Assembly: GCA_018401735.1 (NCBI GenBank) | Contig: JAGYKI010000004.1 | Span: 1 to 64,000, forward strand | Direction: 5' to 3' | DNA: 64,000 bases | DNA from: Schleiferiaceae bacterium | GTDB lineage: Bacteria; Bacteroidota; Bacteroidia; Flavobacteriales; Schleiferiaceae | Part shown: positions 53,797 through 62,838 of the stretch, piece after piece | Layout: each line of letters opens with the position of its first letter | Position numbering within the stretch: position 1 is the stretch's first letter | The notes under the pieces: generated by a model | What the model saw: only the letters and a program-made list of their open reading frames with translations | What the model was told of the DNA's origin: nothing | The model's database searches: none | Program-made: the position numbers and the translations under genes

Positions 53797-54669
53797 TTAC
53801 GACAATTGCATCGGCACTTCCAGAAGAAGGATTCGTCCTTCCTCCATCACTTCAAAGTCTACTTCTGCAGTTTCCCAGATTCCCAAGGCATCACGCTCAC
53901 TTAATTCTTGGCCATTCACGCGGTATTTGCCCTCTACAACCATGGCGTATAAACCATTTTTTTGGGGAGCCTTTAGTTGATGCTTAAAACTCTTGCCCGC
54001 ATCAAATCTACCCATGTGAAACCAGGCATTTTGATGAATCCAAACTCCCTCATCATCCTGGAATGGAGATAAAATCTGCATTAGATTATTATCCATTTTT
54101 TTCACATCTAAAGTAATTTGATCGTAACGTGGCTCTACGTTCTTCTTATTGGGGAAGAGCCAAATTTGAAAGAGCTTAACCGGCTTATCTTTATTTGCAT
54201 TATACTCACTGTGGTAAACACCAGTACCGGCACTCATCACTTGTACGTCGCCCATTTTTATCACCTCGGCGTGGCCCATACTATCTTTATGTTCAAGATC
54301 ACCTTCCAGGGGAATGGTAATAATTTCCATGTTTTCATGGGGATGCGTGCCGAAGCCTCTACCAGGTGCAATAAAATCGTCGTTTAAAACGCGCAGCACC
54401 CCGAAGTGCATTCTTTCGGGATTGTAGTAATTGGCAAAGCTGAAGCTGTGATTGGCTTTTAACCAACCGTGATCGGCTTGGCCGCGGCTATCCGCTTTTA
54501 TTAAAATTGAATTATTCATGATTTTGTTTTTGGGGTTGGGTAGGTGATTAAAGCCTACTTGGTCAATATTCGTATCGAGAGTTTCGGATTTTTCTGCAGC
54601 AGCGGCCTTTAATAAACTTAGGCCTGCTAAACCTAATGCACTGGTTTTAAAAAATTCGCTTCGTTTCAT
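53797..54669 (-). CDS. Pirin-family bicupin with an N-terminal Tat-like signal
   Basis: A 290-residue protein. From residue 51 (MNNSILIKADSRGQADHGW) it is an ordinary pirin: the metal-binding residues of the N-terminal cupin are in FGTHPHENMEIIT and SAGTGVYHSEYN. Before it is a 50-residue extension that begins MKRSEFFKTSALGLAGLSLL, a Tat- or Sec-like export signal common in Bacteroidota (KR and not RR). Pirins are normally cytoplasmic; if the start is right this copy acts in the envelope. Some pirins are quercetin dioxygenases; the substrate is unknown. If translation starts at residue 51, it is a normal cytoplasmic pirin. Confidence 0.85.
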   Translation of the reverse strand: MKRSEFFKTSALGLAGLSLLKAAAAEKSETLDTNIDQVGFNHLPNPKNKIMNNSILIKADSRGQADHGWLKANHSFSFANYYNPERMHFGVLRVLNDDFIAPGRGFGTHPHENMEIITIPLEGDLEHKDSMGHAEVIKMGDVQVMSAGTGVYHSEYNANKDKPVKLFQIWLFPNKKNVEPRYDQITLDVKKMDNNLMQILSPFQDDEGVWIHQNAWFHMGRFDAGKSFKHQLKAPQKNGLYAMVVEGKYRVNGQELSERDALGIWETAEVDFEVMEEGRILLLEVPMQLS

Positions 54670-54751
54670 TTTTTCAATGTTTAAACATCGAAATTAATAC
54701 AATTTTTTTATTCCCACAAATTATCTAGGTTAGAGCCCACAAAATTTTAAA

Positions 54752-55801
54752 ATGAAAACGCTTCTTTCCCTTTTTTCCTTTTTGGTTCTTGTCGCTTACG
54801 CAGATGCACAGGAGCCCAGCCCTATTCAAAAATTTACCATTAGCACTGAAGCGGGCTTTCGCGGAATTTCTGCGGTTTCCGACGACATTTGCTGGTTCAG
54901 TGGCGCAGGGGGACAAGTTTATCGCGTGGAAGCGGCTAACAATCAGGTTTTTAATTGTAATCCTGCGGGCTTTAACGAATCAGATTTTCGCGACATTCAT
55001 GCCTTCAGTGCCTCAAAAGCAATCATCCTATCGGCCGGTTTACCAGCGCTAATGCTCCTTACGGAAGATGGGGGAGAATCATGGCAGGAAGTCTACCGCA
55101 ACGAAGCGGAAGGTATGTTTTTCGACGCCTTCGACTTTTGGGATGATCAAAGGGGTTTAGCTTTTAGCGATGCTATTGGGCAAGCACTGCCCATTATTGA
55201 AACAACGGACGGTGGCATGACTTGGCAAGCGATTGATCCCGCTTTAATTCCGCCTTCACATCTTAATCAGGGTGGATTTGCCGCTTCGGGTACGTCTTTA
55301 AAAACCTTTGGAAATGGCCAAGCCATTATTGGTCTTGGTGGTAACGAAGCCACGATTTATAATACGCAAGATTATGGTAAAACTTGGTCTCGTCAATTGG
55401 CTCCTATCGATCAAGGGGCTGTTTCGAAAGGCATATTTTCTTTGGCCTTTATTGATGCTAAGCGCATTCTTGCGGTTGGGGGCGATTATCAAGGCGATTC
55501 ACTTAGCAATGAATGTATCAGCCTGAGTGAAAATGGTGGTTTTAGTTGGTTAGTATCCGGGGAGTCTAAAATCGCCTTAAAGGGAAAGTACCTTTCTAAT
55601 ATCATCGTAATAGACGAGAAACGATGGTTAGCGCACAGTCGCTTTGGGGCTTACTTTACCGAAGATGCTGGTCGCAATTGGCAAAGCTTTCCCTTTAAAT
55701 ATTACAGTGGCAGCTTAGCTGAAAATTACATTTGGTTATCAGGGCCCAAAGGAGATTTGGCGAGAGTGGCGGTTGCGGATTTGAAAAAGAAGAGTCTGTA
55801 A
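54752..55801 (+). CDS. Exported beta-propeller protein (Ycf48/BNR-like)
   Basis: A 349-residue protein with signal peptide ending ADAQ. Repeated BNR/sialidase Asp-box-like motifs (TEDGGESW, TTDGGMTW, TQDYGKTW, SENGGFSW, TEDAGRNW) indicate a propeller resembling the Ycf48 photosystem II assembly factor and Bacteroidota oxidoreductase-associated proteins. Despite the name there is no photosynthesis here; the role is probably binding or scaffolding in the periplasm. No T9SS tail is present. It ends before a shared terminator with fumarylacetoacetase. Confidence 0.82.
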   Translation: MKTLLSLFSFLVLVAYADAQEPSPIQKFTISTEAGFRGISAVSDDICWFSGAGGQVYRVEAANNQVFNCNPAGFNESDFRDIHAFSASKAIILSAGLPALMLLTEDGGESWQEVYRNEAEGMFFDAFDFWDDQRGLAFSDAIGQALPIIETTDGGMTWQAIDPALIPPSHLNQGGFAASGTSLKTFGNGQAIIGLGGNEATIYNTQDYGKTWSRQLAPIDQGAVSKGIFSLAFIDAKRILAVGGDYQGDSLSNECISLSENGGFSWLVSGESKIALKGKYLSNIIVIDEKRWLAHSRFGAYFTEDAGRNWQSFPFKYYSGSLAENYIWLSGPKGDLARVAVADLKKKSL

Positions 55802-55842
55802 TTCCCCCATCTGCCCGAGAGCGAAATAGAACCTTTTAAGAA

Positions 55843-55880
55843 TAAAAAAGCCCCGCAATGGCGAGGCCTTTTCCTTTTTT
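55843..55880. terminator. Bidirectional terminator between convergent genes
   Basis: AAAAAGCCCCGC, AATG and GCGAGGCCTTTT form an imperfect hairpin with A and T runs on both sides, in the 91-base gap between the convergent propeller gene and fahA. Confidence 0.6.
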
Positions 55881-55892
55881 TGATTCGTCTTT

Positions 55893-57167
55893 TTATTCTT
55901 TAGCCGGAAGCACTTTCGATCGTACTTCACCGAAGCCCATCCTTTGTGAGCCATTATCGCAAAAAGCGCGCATAATTACGGTATCACCATCCTGAATGAA
56001 TTTTCGCTCGCTGCCATCACTTAGAGTGATACTTTTCGCACCACGCCAGCTTAGTTCTAACATTGAGCCATAATTACTAGGATTAGGGCCAGAAATAGTG
56101 CCGCTGGCCATTAAATCGCCGGCATTAATATTACAGCCGTTTACCGTATGATGCGCCAGTTGTTGCACCATGGTCCAATACAAATATTTGTGGTTGCTTT
56201 CGCATACTAGGCTTTCCGCCCCGCCTTCGGGTTGAATGTAAACCTCTAACTTAATATCGTAAGAAGTGTTTTTTGCGCATTGTAAATAAGGAAGCGGTTC
56301 TGGATCTTGCGCTGGTTTCTCAACTCGATAAGGTTCCAAGGCATCGAAAGTTACCACCCAAGCAGACATGGAAGAAGCAAAGTTTTTTCCTAAAAATGGT
56401 CCTAATGGCACATATTCCCACGCTTGTAAATCGCGGGCACTCCAGTCGTTAAAAACCACCATTCCAAAAAGATAATCTTCCGCTTCTTCGGTTGTAATGC
56501 ATTCACCTAAGGCTTTTCCATCGGTAGTAATGAAAGCCATTTCTAACTCAAAGTCTAATAATTTGCTCGGACCAAATACTGGCGCATCTGCATCAGCGGG
56601 CTTACTTTGTCCCATAGGACGACGAATATTCTCCCCGGAAACAATAATTGACGAGCTTCTTCCATGATAGCCAACAGGAAGGTGCAACCAGTTCGGCATA
56701 AGGGCATTATCGGCCCCGCGGAACATCGTTCCTACATTAAAGGCATGCTCTCTACTGCTGTAAAAATCGGTATAGTCTTGAATAAAGACTGGCATCAACA
56801 TTTGCACCTCTTCTACTGCGAAGAGAATAATATCTCTTTGTTCGGCATTTCCTTGCAAAGCAGAATTGTTGGCATCAAAAATTTCGGCAATTCTATTGCG
56901 CACTTGGCGGCAAGTGGGCTTACCTAAGGTAATGAAATCGTTAAGCGTGTCTTGTAAAAACACATCTTCCGGAAGGATGATTCCCTCGAAATAGCCCAAT
57001 TGATGCAAGGCTCCCAAATCGATAGCATAATCGCCAATACGCGTACCAATGGTTATGTGATCATCTTTCGCCATAAACACTCCAAAAGGCAAGTTGTGAA
57101 TGGGGAAATCGCTATTTTCTGATATATCTAACCAAGACTTACGGTTAGGGTCGTTTGCTGTCAGCAT
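55893..57167 (-). CDS. fahA: Fumarylacetoacetase
   Basis: Hydrolyses fumarylacetoacetate to fumarate and acetoacetate, the last step of tyrosine and homogentisate degradation. The N-terminal SH3-like part (LPFGVF) and the catalytic FAH domain are complete: [18 protein letters not shown] (metal-binding Glu), [24 protein letters not shown] and [12 protein letters not shown]. Length (424 residues) is normal. The other genes of the pathway (hppD, hmgA) are not adjacent. The start of the gene overlaps the upstream part of the glyA promoter. Confidence 0.95.
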   Translation of the reverse strand: MLTANDPNRKSWLDISENSDFPIHNLPFGVFMAKDDHITIGTRIGDYAIDLGALHQLGYFEGIILPEDVFLQDTLNDFITLGKPTCRQVRNRIAEIFDANNSALQGNAEQRDIILFAVEEVQMLMPVFIQDYTDFYSSREHAFNVGTMFRGADNALMPNWLHLPVGYHGRSSSIIVSGENIRRPMGQSKPADADAPVFGPSKLLDFELEMAFITTDGKALGECITTEEAEDYLFGMVVFNDWSARDLQAWEYVPLGPFLGKNFASSMSAWVVTFDALEPYRVEKPAQDPEPLPYLQCAKNTSYDIKLEVYIQPEGGAESLVCESNHKYLYWTMVQQLAHHTVNGCNINAGDLMASGTISGPNPSNYGSMLELSWRGAKSITLSDGSERKFIQDGDTVIMRAFCDNGSQRMGFGEVRSKVLPAKE

Positions 57168-57183
57168 TTTCTATTTACTTTTG
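57155..57183 (+). promoter_or_regulatory. glyA promoter, TTG-18-TACTTTTG
   Basis: TTG at 57155-57157, an 18-base spacer and TACTTTTG at 57176-57183 match the Bacteroidota consensus TTG-N17-23-TANNTTTG. It lies about 41 bases before the glyA start. The -33 element is inside the first codons of the divergent fahA gene. Confidence 0.7.
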
Positions 57184-57223
57184 GGCAATATTAATAAGTT
57201 TAAGTCCCTTAGAAAAACTCAAT

Positions 57224-58498
57224 ATGTATAAAGACGAAACTATTTTTGATTTAATAGAGCAGGAACGCGAAAGGCAAACCGAAGGAATTGAATTAATCGC
57301 TTCCGAAAACTTTGTTAGTGAGGATGTTATGAAGGCGATGGGTTCGGTACTTACCAATAAATATGCGGAAGGATTTCCCGGTAAAAGATATTATGGCGGT
57401 TGTGAAATAGTGGATCAGGTAGAGACCATTGCTATTGATCGTGCGAAAGCACTTTTCGGTGCCGAATATGCCAACGTTCAACCGCATTCGGGTTCGCAAG
57501 CTAATGCGGCGGTATTTTTAGCATGCCTAAAGCCAGGCGACAAAATTATGGGTTTCGACCTTTCCCATGGTGGTCACCTTACTCATGGTTCCCCGGTAAA
57601 TTTTAGCGGTAAAACCTTTAAAACTTGTTTTTACGGCGTAGAGCAAGAAACAGGAAGATTAAATTACGATAAGATTGCGGAAATTGCTGAGCGAGAGAAG
57701 CCTAATCTTTTAATCTGTGGTTTTTCAGCCTACAGTCGCGATTTGGATTATCAACGCTTTCGCGAGATTGCAGACTCAGTAGGCGCTCTCCTTTTGGGCG
57801 ATATCTCACATCCAGCAGGCTTAATCGCCAAGGGCCTTTTAAATGATCCGCTTCCTCATTGCCATATTGTAACCTCTACCACCCATAAAACTTTGCGCGG
57901 ACCGCGTGGTGGAATTATTATGATGGGTAAAGATTTCGAAAACCCTTTCGGAGAAAAAACTCCCAAGGGTGATACTAAAATGATGAGTCAACTTTTAAAT
58001 GCTGCTGTATTCCCAGGAACGCAAGGTGGTCCTTTAGAGCATGTTATCGCCGCCAAAGCGGTAGCTTTCGGCGAAGCCTTGCAAGATGAGTTTATGCATT
58101 ATACCTTACAGGTTAAGAAAAATGCCAGTGCTTTAGCAGATGCGCTCGTAGCAAGAGGCTTCAATATTATTTCGGGAGGTACCGATAATCACAGCATGTT
58201 GATTGACTTGAGAAATAAGAACATCAATGGTAAACAAGCGGAGCATGCTTTAGTAGAAGCCGATATTACCGCTAATAAAAACATGGTTCCATTCGACGAT
58301 AAATCGCCTTTCGTTACCAGTGGAATTCGCTTGGGAACTCCAGCTATAACCACTCGCGGTTGTGTAGAGGCAGACATGGAAAAAATAGCAGAGTTTATCG
58401 ATCGCGTCATTAGCGATTTCGAAAATGAAGAGAACTTAAACAGCGTTAGAGAAGAGATAAACGCCATGATGAGCGAGCGACCTTTGTTTAACTGGTAA
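57224..58498 (+). CDS. glyA: Serine hydroxymethyltransferase
   Basis: PLP enzyme interconverting serine and glycine with tetrahydrofolate, the main source of one-carbon units. The start [18 protein letters not shown] gives 424 residues, the usual length; a frame to 57155 would run through the promoter. The PLP lysine lies in [14 protein letters not shown] (Lys222). [25 protein letters not shown] and FPGTQGGP are all present. Monocistronic, with a clear promoter and terminator. Confidence 0.97.
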   Translation: MYKDETIFDLIEQERERQTEGIELIASENFVSEDVMKAMGSVLTNKYAEGFPGKRYYGGCEIVDQVETIAIDRAKALFGAEYANVQPHSGSQANAAVFLACLKPGDKIMGFDLSHGGHLTHGSPVNFSGKTFKTCFYGVEQETGRLNYDKIAEIAEREKPNLLICGFSAYSRDLDYQRFREIADSVGALLLGDISHPAGLIAKGLLNDPLPHCHIVTSTTHKTLRGPRGGIIMMGKDFENPFGEKTPKGDTKMMSQLLNAAVFPGTQGGPLEHVIAAKAVAFGEALQDEFMHYTLQVKKNASALADALVARGFNIISGGTDNHSMLIDLRNKNINGKQAEHALVEADITANKNMVPFDDKSPFVTSGIRLGTPAITTRGCVEADMEKIAEFIDRVISDFENEENLNSVREEINAMMSERPLFNW

Positions 58499-58518
58499 GA
58501 ATTATAATACATCTTTAG

Positions 58519-58555
58519 AACTCCTTCAGTCATTAGATTGGAGGAGTTTTTTTTT
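58519..58555 (+). terminator. Rho-independent terminator of glyA
   Basis: AACTCCT and AGGAGTT form a seven-base stem around a 16-base loop, followed by nine T residues, 20 bases after the glyA stop. Confidence 0.8.
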
Positions 58556-58597
58556 GCTCAAGGCAGATGGGCTTTTAAAAGAGATTGGGGGAAGTCC

Positions 58598-59203
58598 TTA
58601 ATTCTTTTGCACCAATTTAAAATAGTCCTCTAAGGTGATTTCCGCGTCAATAAATGCGGCACCTTCGCTGAAGAGTTCTTGAATGGTATCCGATCCGCGC
58701 ATCAGAAAGATGGGTTCTTCCTTAATAAAACTAGTGTAGGTTTTAGCGGCGATGCGGAAATGATCTTCATTGCGCAGATTACTTAATTCTTCTCTATCTG
58801 CAAAAGCGGAAAACTGGAGCGAAAGGGAATCGAGGTGCTTGAAGTGATTGCCTAATTGACTAAAAATAAAGGCTTCGTCGCCTGCGGACTGGCGAATAAT
58901 ATCGAAATACAAATTAATACTATCACGCTCAGGAACTCTTCGCTTCAGCTGGTGAATGAGCATGGGTGCTTTAGAGCGAGTATCGATACGGTAAAAGAAA
59001 CTGCGTACGTTGTGAAAATATAATCGACTATTGGCGCTACTTTCAAAGGAAATTTCGGTATAATCTATAGGCCGTTTTTTGGGAGCAAAAATGAAAGCAA
59101 TAATTAGCATCAGTGCTAAAAACTGCAAAAACCAGCGCCAAAGGATTGGCAGGGACTTGTATCTTAACCACCATTTCACATCCAAAAAACCATGGTAAGG
59201 CAC
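58598..59203 (-). CDS. Hypothetical membrane-anchored protein
   Basis: A 201-residue protein with one N-terminal helix (about 20-40) after a Trp- and Lys-rich start, then a soluble, charged, mostly helical periplasmic part with no Cys. No known motif is seen. It starts 22 bases after the stop of the T9SS gene upstream, so both may share a transcript, but no functional link is apparent. Confidence 0.6.
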   Translation of the reverse strand: MPYHGFLDVKWWLRYKSLPILWRWFLQFLALMLIIAFIFAPKKRPIDYTEISFESSANSRLYFHNVRSFFYRIDTRSKAPMLIHQLKRRVPERDSINLYFDIIRQSAGDEAFIFSQLGNHFKHLDSLSLQFSAFADREELSNLRNEDHFRIAAKTYTSFIKEEPIFLMRGSDTIQELFSEGAAFIDAEITLEDYFKLVQKN

Positions 59204-59225
59204 AAAGGTTTATTGGTCTAATAAA

Positions 59226-60164
59226 TTATTGCTTTTGAAATTTCGCCACAGCAAGTAATTGTTCTTTTGAGTAAAAATGCAGACTGTAAAATCCGCTTTG
59301 CAATTCTTTCAAAGGAATGGAATGTTGAAAGGCTTCTATTGTGCCTTCTTGAGCGAGCTGTCCAGTTAAATTGTAGAGTTTAAATTTCATATTATGTTCC
59401 CAAGCTTTACTGAGCCTTAATTCTTCCCCTCGGTTAGGATTAGGGTAGATATTAATTAACCGGACGCTCGCATTTTCGCTCAATCCGCTACATTCTCCAC
59501 CAAAGGAGTTGATAATTATATCGTCTATCATCCAGCCTTCTCCGGCCACAGCCATGGAATCGGCTGAAAAGTTAAAACGTAAATACAGTTCCCAAGGCTT
59601 TTTAATAGCATAGCAGGGAAACATAATCATAGTATTAGTCCAGCCCGCTGATTTCCCTGTAAAACCATTTTTGTTACCCATAAGATCGTGTTTGGTGTAG
59701 AGGTTATTTACCTCTGTGCCATAAGAACCAACATTGTTATTTTGCTGAGACCATAAAGAGAAGGGGTTAATACTATCGTGTAGTAGTTTCCAGGTTTGAC
59801 CGCTATCCGCTGAGAGTTCGATATTTCCGAAGGCGTGCAGGCTATCGAGGTCATAACGGTGCTTAAATTCAATGGAAGTGCCATTGCCGTAAATGCTAAA
59901 GCCTAAATAAAAAGTATCACTTGAACTTGAGCTATAATGCAGAAGGGTATCGGTTAGTAGGGCGAAATCACCACTATAAGCGGAGTCGAAAAGTGTTTTT
60001 TGCGGCTTACCGATTTGCCAGATGCCACTGCTTTGCGTGCTGTCTAGATACAAACGACTGCTATGCAAAGTATTCTCAAAATTTAAGGTATCCCATAAAG
60101 CCGGTTGAGCTTTCAGGAGATTGGTTGAGAGGAAGAATAGTAGGCAAAGATTTAAAATTTTCAT
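59226..60164 (-). CDS. Secreted protein with T9SS type A sorting domain
   Basis: A 312-residue exported protein from start 60164 (MKILNLCLLFF; a frame to 60185 adds seven residues). A signal peptide ending LKAQ precedes a jelly-roll-like beta domain (about 25-225) with FKHRYDLDSL and SADSGQTW, of the type found in MAM/laminin-like adhesion modules of Bacteroidota. The C-terminal sorting domain runs YPNPNRGEEL ... YNLTGQLAQEG ... SGFYSLHFY. It is secreted by T9SS; function unknown, perhaps an adhesin. Confidence 0.82.
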   Translation of the reverse strand: MKILNLCLLFFLSTNLLKAQPALWDTLNFENTLHSSRLYLDSTQSSGIWQIGKPQKTLFDSAYSGDFALLTDTLLHYSSSSSDTFYLGFSIYGNGTSIEFKHRYDLDSLHAFGNIELSADSGQTWKLLHDSINPFSLWSQQNNNVGSYGTEVNNLYTKHDLMGNKNGFTGKSAGWTNTMIMFPCYAIKKPWELYLRFNFSADSMAVAGEGWMIDDIIINSFGGECSGLSENASVRLINIYPNPNRGEELRLSKAWEHNMKFKLYNLTGQLAQEGTIEAFQHSIPLKELQSGFYSLHFYSKEQLLAVAKFQKQ

Positions 60165-60243
60165 TGGTCGGATAATTTGCTTCAAATTAGCAATAATTTT
60201 AAACTAATGCCTAAATATGCGGTTAAAGCACTAGATTTTGAAA

Positions 60244-61719
60244 ATGAAAAAGTCAGCATTAATTATTGGCAGCGGAGTCGCTGGACTAGCAACGGCTTGC
60301 CGTTTAGCCCATCAGGGTTTTTCCGTAGAAGTTTTTGAGGCCAATTCATACCCAGGAGGTAAGTTAAGCAGCAATGGTAATAGGGCCTACCGCTTCGATT
60401 CTGGTCCGAGCTTATTTACTTTGCCAGCTTTAGTGGATGAATTAATTTCCGATTGCGGTAAAAATCCACGTCAATATTTTACCTATTCTAAAAAAGATAT
60501 CGCCTGTCATTATTTTTGGGAAGATGGCACCAAATTGCAAGCTTCGGGCGACAAATATCACTTTGCCGCCGAAGCGGAAAGGCAATTGGGAGAAAAGGCT
60601 GAAAATGTCTTAAGGTATTTAGAGGAAGCCGAATATATCTATCGCCATACTAGTCCTGTTTTTTTGGAGAAATCGCTGCATAAAGTTTCCACCTATCTGA
60701 ATATTACTACTTTAAATTCTCTTATTCGTATTCACAAATTAAAGTTAACGGGAACCTTACACGATACCAATCAAAAGTCTTTTGAAACGGATAAAATGGT
60801 GCAGCTTTTTGATCGCTTCGCCACCTATAATGGGAGCAGTCCTTATTTAACTCCTGGTGTGATGAGTTCTATTCCGCATCTAGAACACAATATCGGTACG
60901 TATTACCCCGAAGGTGGTATGATTAGTATTACCAAAGCGCTCTACGAATTATCGAAAGATCTTGGTGTTAATTATCATTTCAACTCGCGAGTTGATGAAA
61001 TTTTAGTAGAAGCTGGAAAAGCAAAAGGGATTCGAACGGGAGACGAAAAATTCTATGCCGATTTGGTGATCTCCAATATGGATGTGGTGCCAACCTATCG
61101 TAAATTATTGGCTTCAGAGACTGCCCCCGAAAAAACCTTAGCCCAAGCTCGTAGTAGTTCCGCCCTCATTTTTTATTGGGGAATTAAAGATGTTTTCCCT
61201 GAGCTCGATTTGCATAATATATTTTTCAGCGACGATTATAAGGCAGAGTTTAATGCCATATTTAAGGAAGCGCAGGTTTTTGATGATCCCACTATTTATG
61301 TAAACATCTCTAGTAAGGAAGATTCTTTCGATGCGCCTAAAGGCTGTGAAAACTGGTTTGTAATGATTAATGTGCCCGGTAATACGGGGCAGGACTGGGA
61401 TGCGATTATTAAGAAAGTGCGTGCGATTACTCTAGCGAAATTGAGTCGTATTTTAAACAAACCCATTGCGGATTTAATTGATTTTGAAGAAATTCTTGAC
61501 CCACGTAGCATTGAGTCGAAAACCTCTAGTTATCAAGGCTCATTATATGGCGCGGGATCTAACGATATCATGTCGGCTTTTTTGCGCCACCCGAATTTCA
61601 CCAAGAAAATAAAAGGCTTGTACTTTTGCGGCGGAAGCGTGCATCCAGGAGGAGGAATTCCTCTCTGCTTATTGAGTGCACAAATTAGCGCCAATATTAT
61701 TAAAACAGATTATGCTTAG
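60244..61719 (+). CDS. crtD: Carotenoid desaturase, probably CrtD (1-hydroxycarotenoid 3,4-desaturase)
   Basis: A 491-residue FAD-dependent desaturase of the CrtI/CrtD/CrtN family. The N-terminal dinucleotide motif is IGSGVAGLATACRLAHQG and the C-terminal signature GLYFCGGSVHPGGGIPLCLLSA. The middle segment (FATYNGSSPYLTPG ... PHLEHNIGTYYPEGG) looks to me like that of Bacteroidota CrtD and not CrtI. It is co-transcribed with a CruF-like protein and CrtZ, and CruF plus CrtD act in sequence to make 1'-hydroxy-3',4'-didehydro end groups, so context also favours CrtD. CrtI (phytoene desaturase) is the alternative. The ATG at 60244 is preferred to a TTG six bases before. It overlaps the next gene by eight bases. 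Confidence 0.75.
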   Translation: MKKSALIIGSGVAGLATACRLAHQGFSVEVFEANSYPGGKLSSNGNRAYRFDSGPSLFTLPALVDELISDCGKNPRQYFTYSKKDIACHYFWEDGTKLQASGDKYHFAAEAERQLGEKAENVLRYLEEAEYIYRHTSPVFLEKSLHKVSTYLNITTLNSLIRIHKLKLTGTLHDTNQKSFETDKMVQLFDRFATYNGSSPYLTPGVMSSIPHLEHNIGTYYPEGGMISITKALYELSKDLGVNYHFNSRVDEILVEAGKAKGIRTGDEKFYADLVISNMDVVPTYRKLLASETAPEKTLAQARSSSALIFYWGIKDVFPELDLHNIFFSDDYKAEFNAIFKEAQVFDDPTIYVNISSKEDSFDAPKGCENWFVMINVPGNTGQDWDAIIKKVRAITLAKLSRILNKPIADLIDFEEILDPRSIESKTSSYQGSLYGAGSNDIMSAFLRHPNFTKKIKGLYFCGGSVHPGGGIPLCLLSAQISANIIKTDYA

Positions 61720-62350
61720 CAAGCTGCAAGATTTCGCCAGCCGTTATGGCCTGTGGACTTTGGGGGTAATTCATTTTTTTGGTGTCCTAGTTATTAGTGG
61801 GTCAAATACCGATTTTTGGGCCAGTTTTACACCTTTAAATTTACTTATCGCAACCGCTTTTGTTTTTATGGTCGCTACCAAGATGCGCAGCCTCGCTGTT
61901 TTCTTTTTCCTAAGCTTCTTTATTGGGTACTTAGCAGAATTGTTAGGCACGCAAACGGGTTTTCCCTTTGGCAATTACCAGTATCTCCAAAATCTTGGGC
62001 CTAAAATTATGGAGGTGCCCTTGATTATTGGTGTAAACTGGTTTTTAATGGCTTATGCTTCGCGTATATGGGCAAAACGTTGGTTGGGAAATCATCTTGC
62101 GCAAGCTCTTTTAGCCAGCTTACTTATGGTTGGTGTAGATTTTTTTATTGAGCCTATATCTGCTGACTTGGGTTTTTGGCAATGGGAGAATGATATCATC
62201 CCCATGGAGAACTATTTCGGTTGGTTAGGGGTTTCATTTTTGGTGCAACTGCTTTTTCCGTCATCTTTGCAAGGCGAAAGCAATGCAATCGCCAGATGGT
62301 ATTTGCCCATGATATTTTTATTTTTCTTAATTCTCAATTTCACCCTATGA
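61712..62350 (+). CDS. cruF: CruF-like carotenoid biosynthesis protein (carotenoid 1,2-hydratase family, DUF422)
   Basis: An integral membrane protein of about 212 residues with six to seven helices. Family hallmarks are GYLAELLGTQTGFPFGNYQY and the Asp-containing VDFFIEPISADLGFWQWEN, shared by CruF, the hydratase that adds a hydroxyl at C-1' of the acyclic end, and by bisanhydrobacterioruberin hydratases. It overlaps the desaturase stop by eight bases and its own stop overlaps the crtZ start (ATGA). The neighbours support hydration of the psi end group of gamma-carotene. The start at 61712 is chosen because the upstream frame lies inside the desaturase gene. Confidence 0.8.
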   Translation: MLSKLQDFASRYGLWTLGVIHFFGVLVISGSNTDFWASFTPLNLLIATAFVFMVATKMRSLAVFFFLSFFIGYLAELLGTQTGFPFGNYQYLQNLGPKIMEVPLIIGVNWFLMAYASRIWAKRWLGNHLAQALLASLLMVGVDFFIEPISADLGFWQWENDIIPMENYFGWLGVSFLVQLLFPSSLQGESNAIARWYLPMIFLFFLILNFTL

Positions 62351-62838
62351 CTTGGTATTGGGTTGCTTTAATTGTTTTAGCCACTTTTTGGGCCATGGAA
62401 TATGTGGCTTGGTTTACGCATAAATATCTTATGCATGGCTTACTGTGGTTTTTGCACGAAGACCATCATGTGAAAGAGCCTGGTTTTTTTGAAAAAAACG
62501 ATGCTTTTTTCTTAATTTTCGCTATTCCTTCTTGGCTTTGCATCATGCTGGGTATGATGAATAATTACTGGATATCGGTGAGTATTGGTGCGGGCATTGC
62601 CATCTATGGTTTCGCTTATTTCTTAGTCCATGAAGTGTGGATTCATCGCCGTTTCACTTGGTTTAAAAACACCAACAGTCTTTACCTAGCCGCTGTTTTA
62701 AGAGCGCATAAAATGCATCACAAGCACTTAGGCAAGCAGCCAGGGGAAAGCTTTGGTATGTTGATAATTCACCCAAAATACTGGCGCCAAGAAGTGGAAG
62801 CGCGTAAAAAGCAGAAGGCACGTTTAGCTAAGGTCTAG
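62347..62838 (+). CDS. crtZ: Beta-carotene 3-hydroxylase (CrtZ type)
   Basis: A 163-residue non-heme di-iron membrane hydroxylase of the fatty-acid-hydroxylase superfamily. The His boxes are HKYLMHG, HEDHH, HEVWIHRRF and HKMHHKH, the complete set of CrtZ. Four helices are expected. It adds hydroxyls at C-3 of beta-ionone rings. The ATG overlaps the CruF-like stop (ATGA) and the end overlaps the convergent hipA by 15 bases. Confidence 0.93.
   Translation: MTWYWVALIVLATFWAMEYVAWFTHKYLMHGLLWFLHEDHHVKEPGFFEKNDAFFLIFAIPSWLCIMLGMMNNYWISVSIGAGIAIYGFAYFLVHEVWIHRRFTWFKNTNSLYLAAVLRAHKMHHKHLGKQPGESFGMLIIHPKYWRQEVEARKKQKARLAKV

Noticed and set aside
62221..62346. Longer N-terminus for CrtZ
   Set aside because: Lies within the CruF-like gene; the ATGA overlap at 62347 gives the normal CrtZ size.
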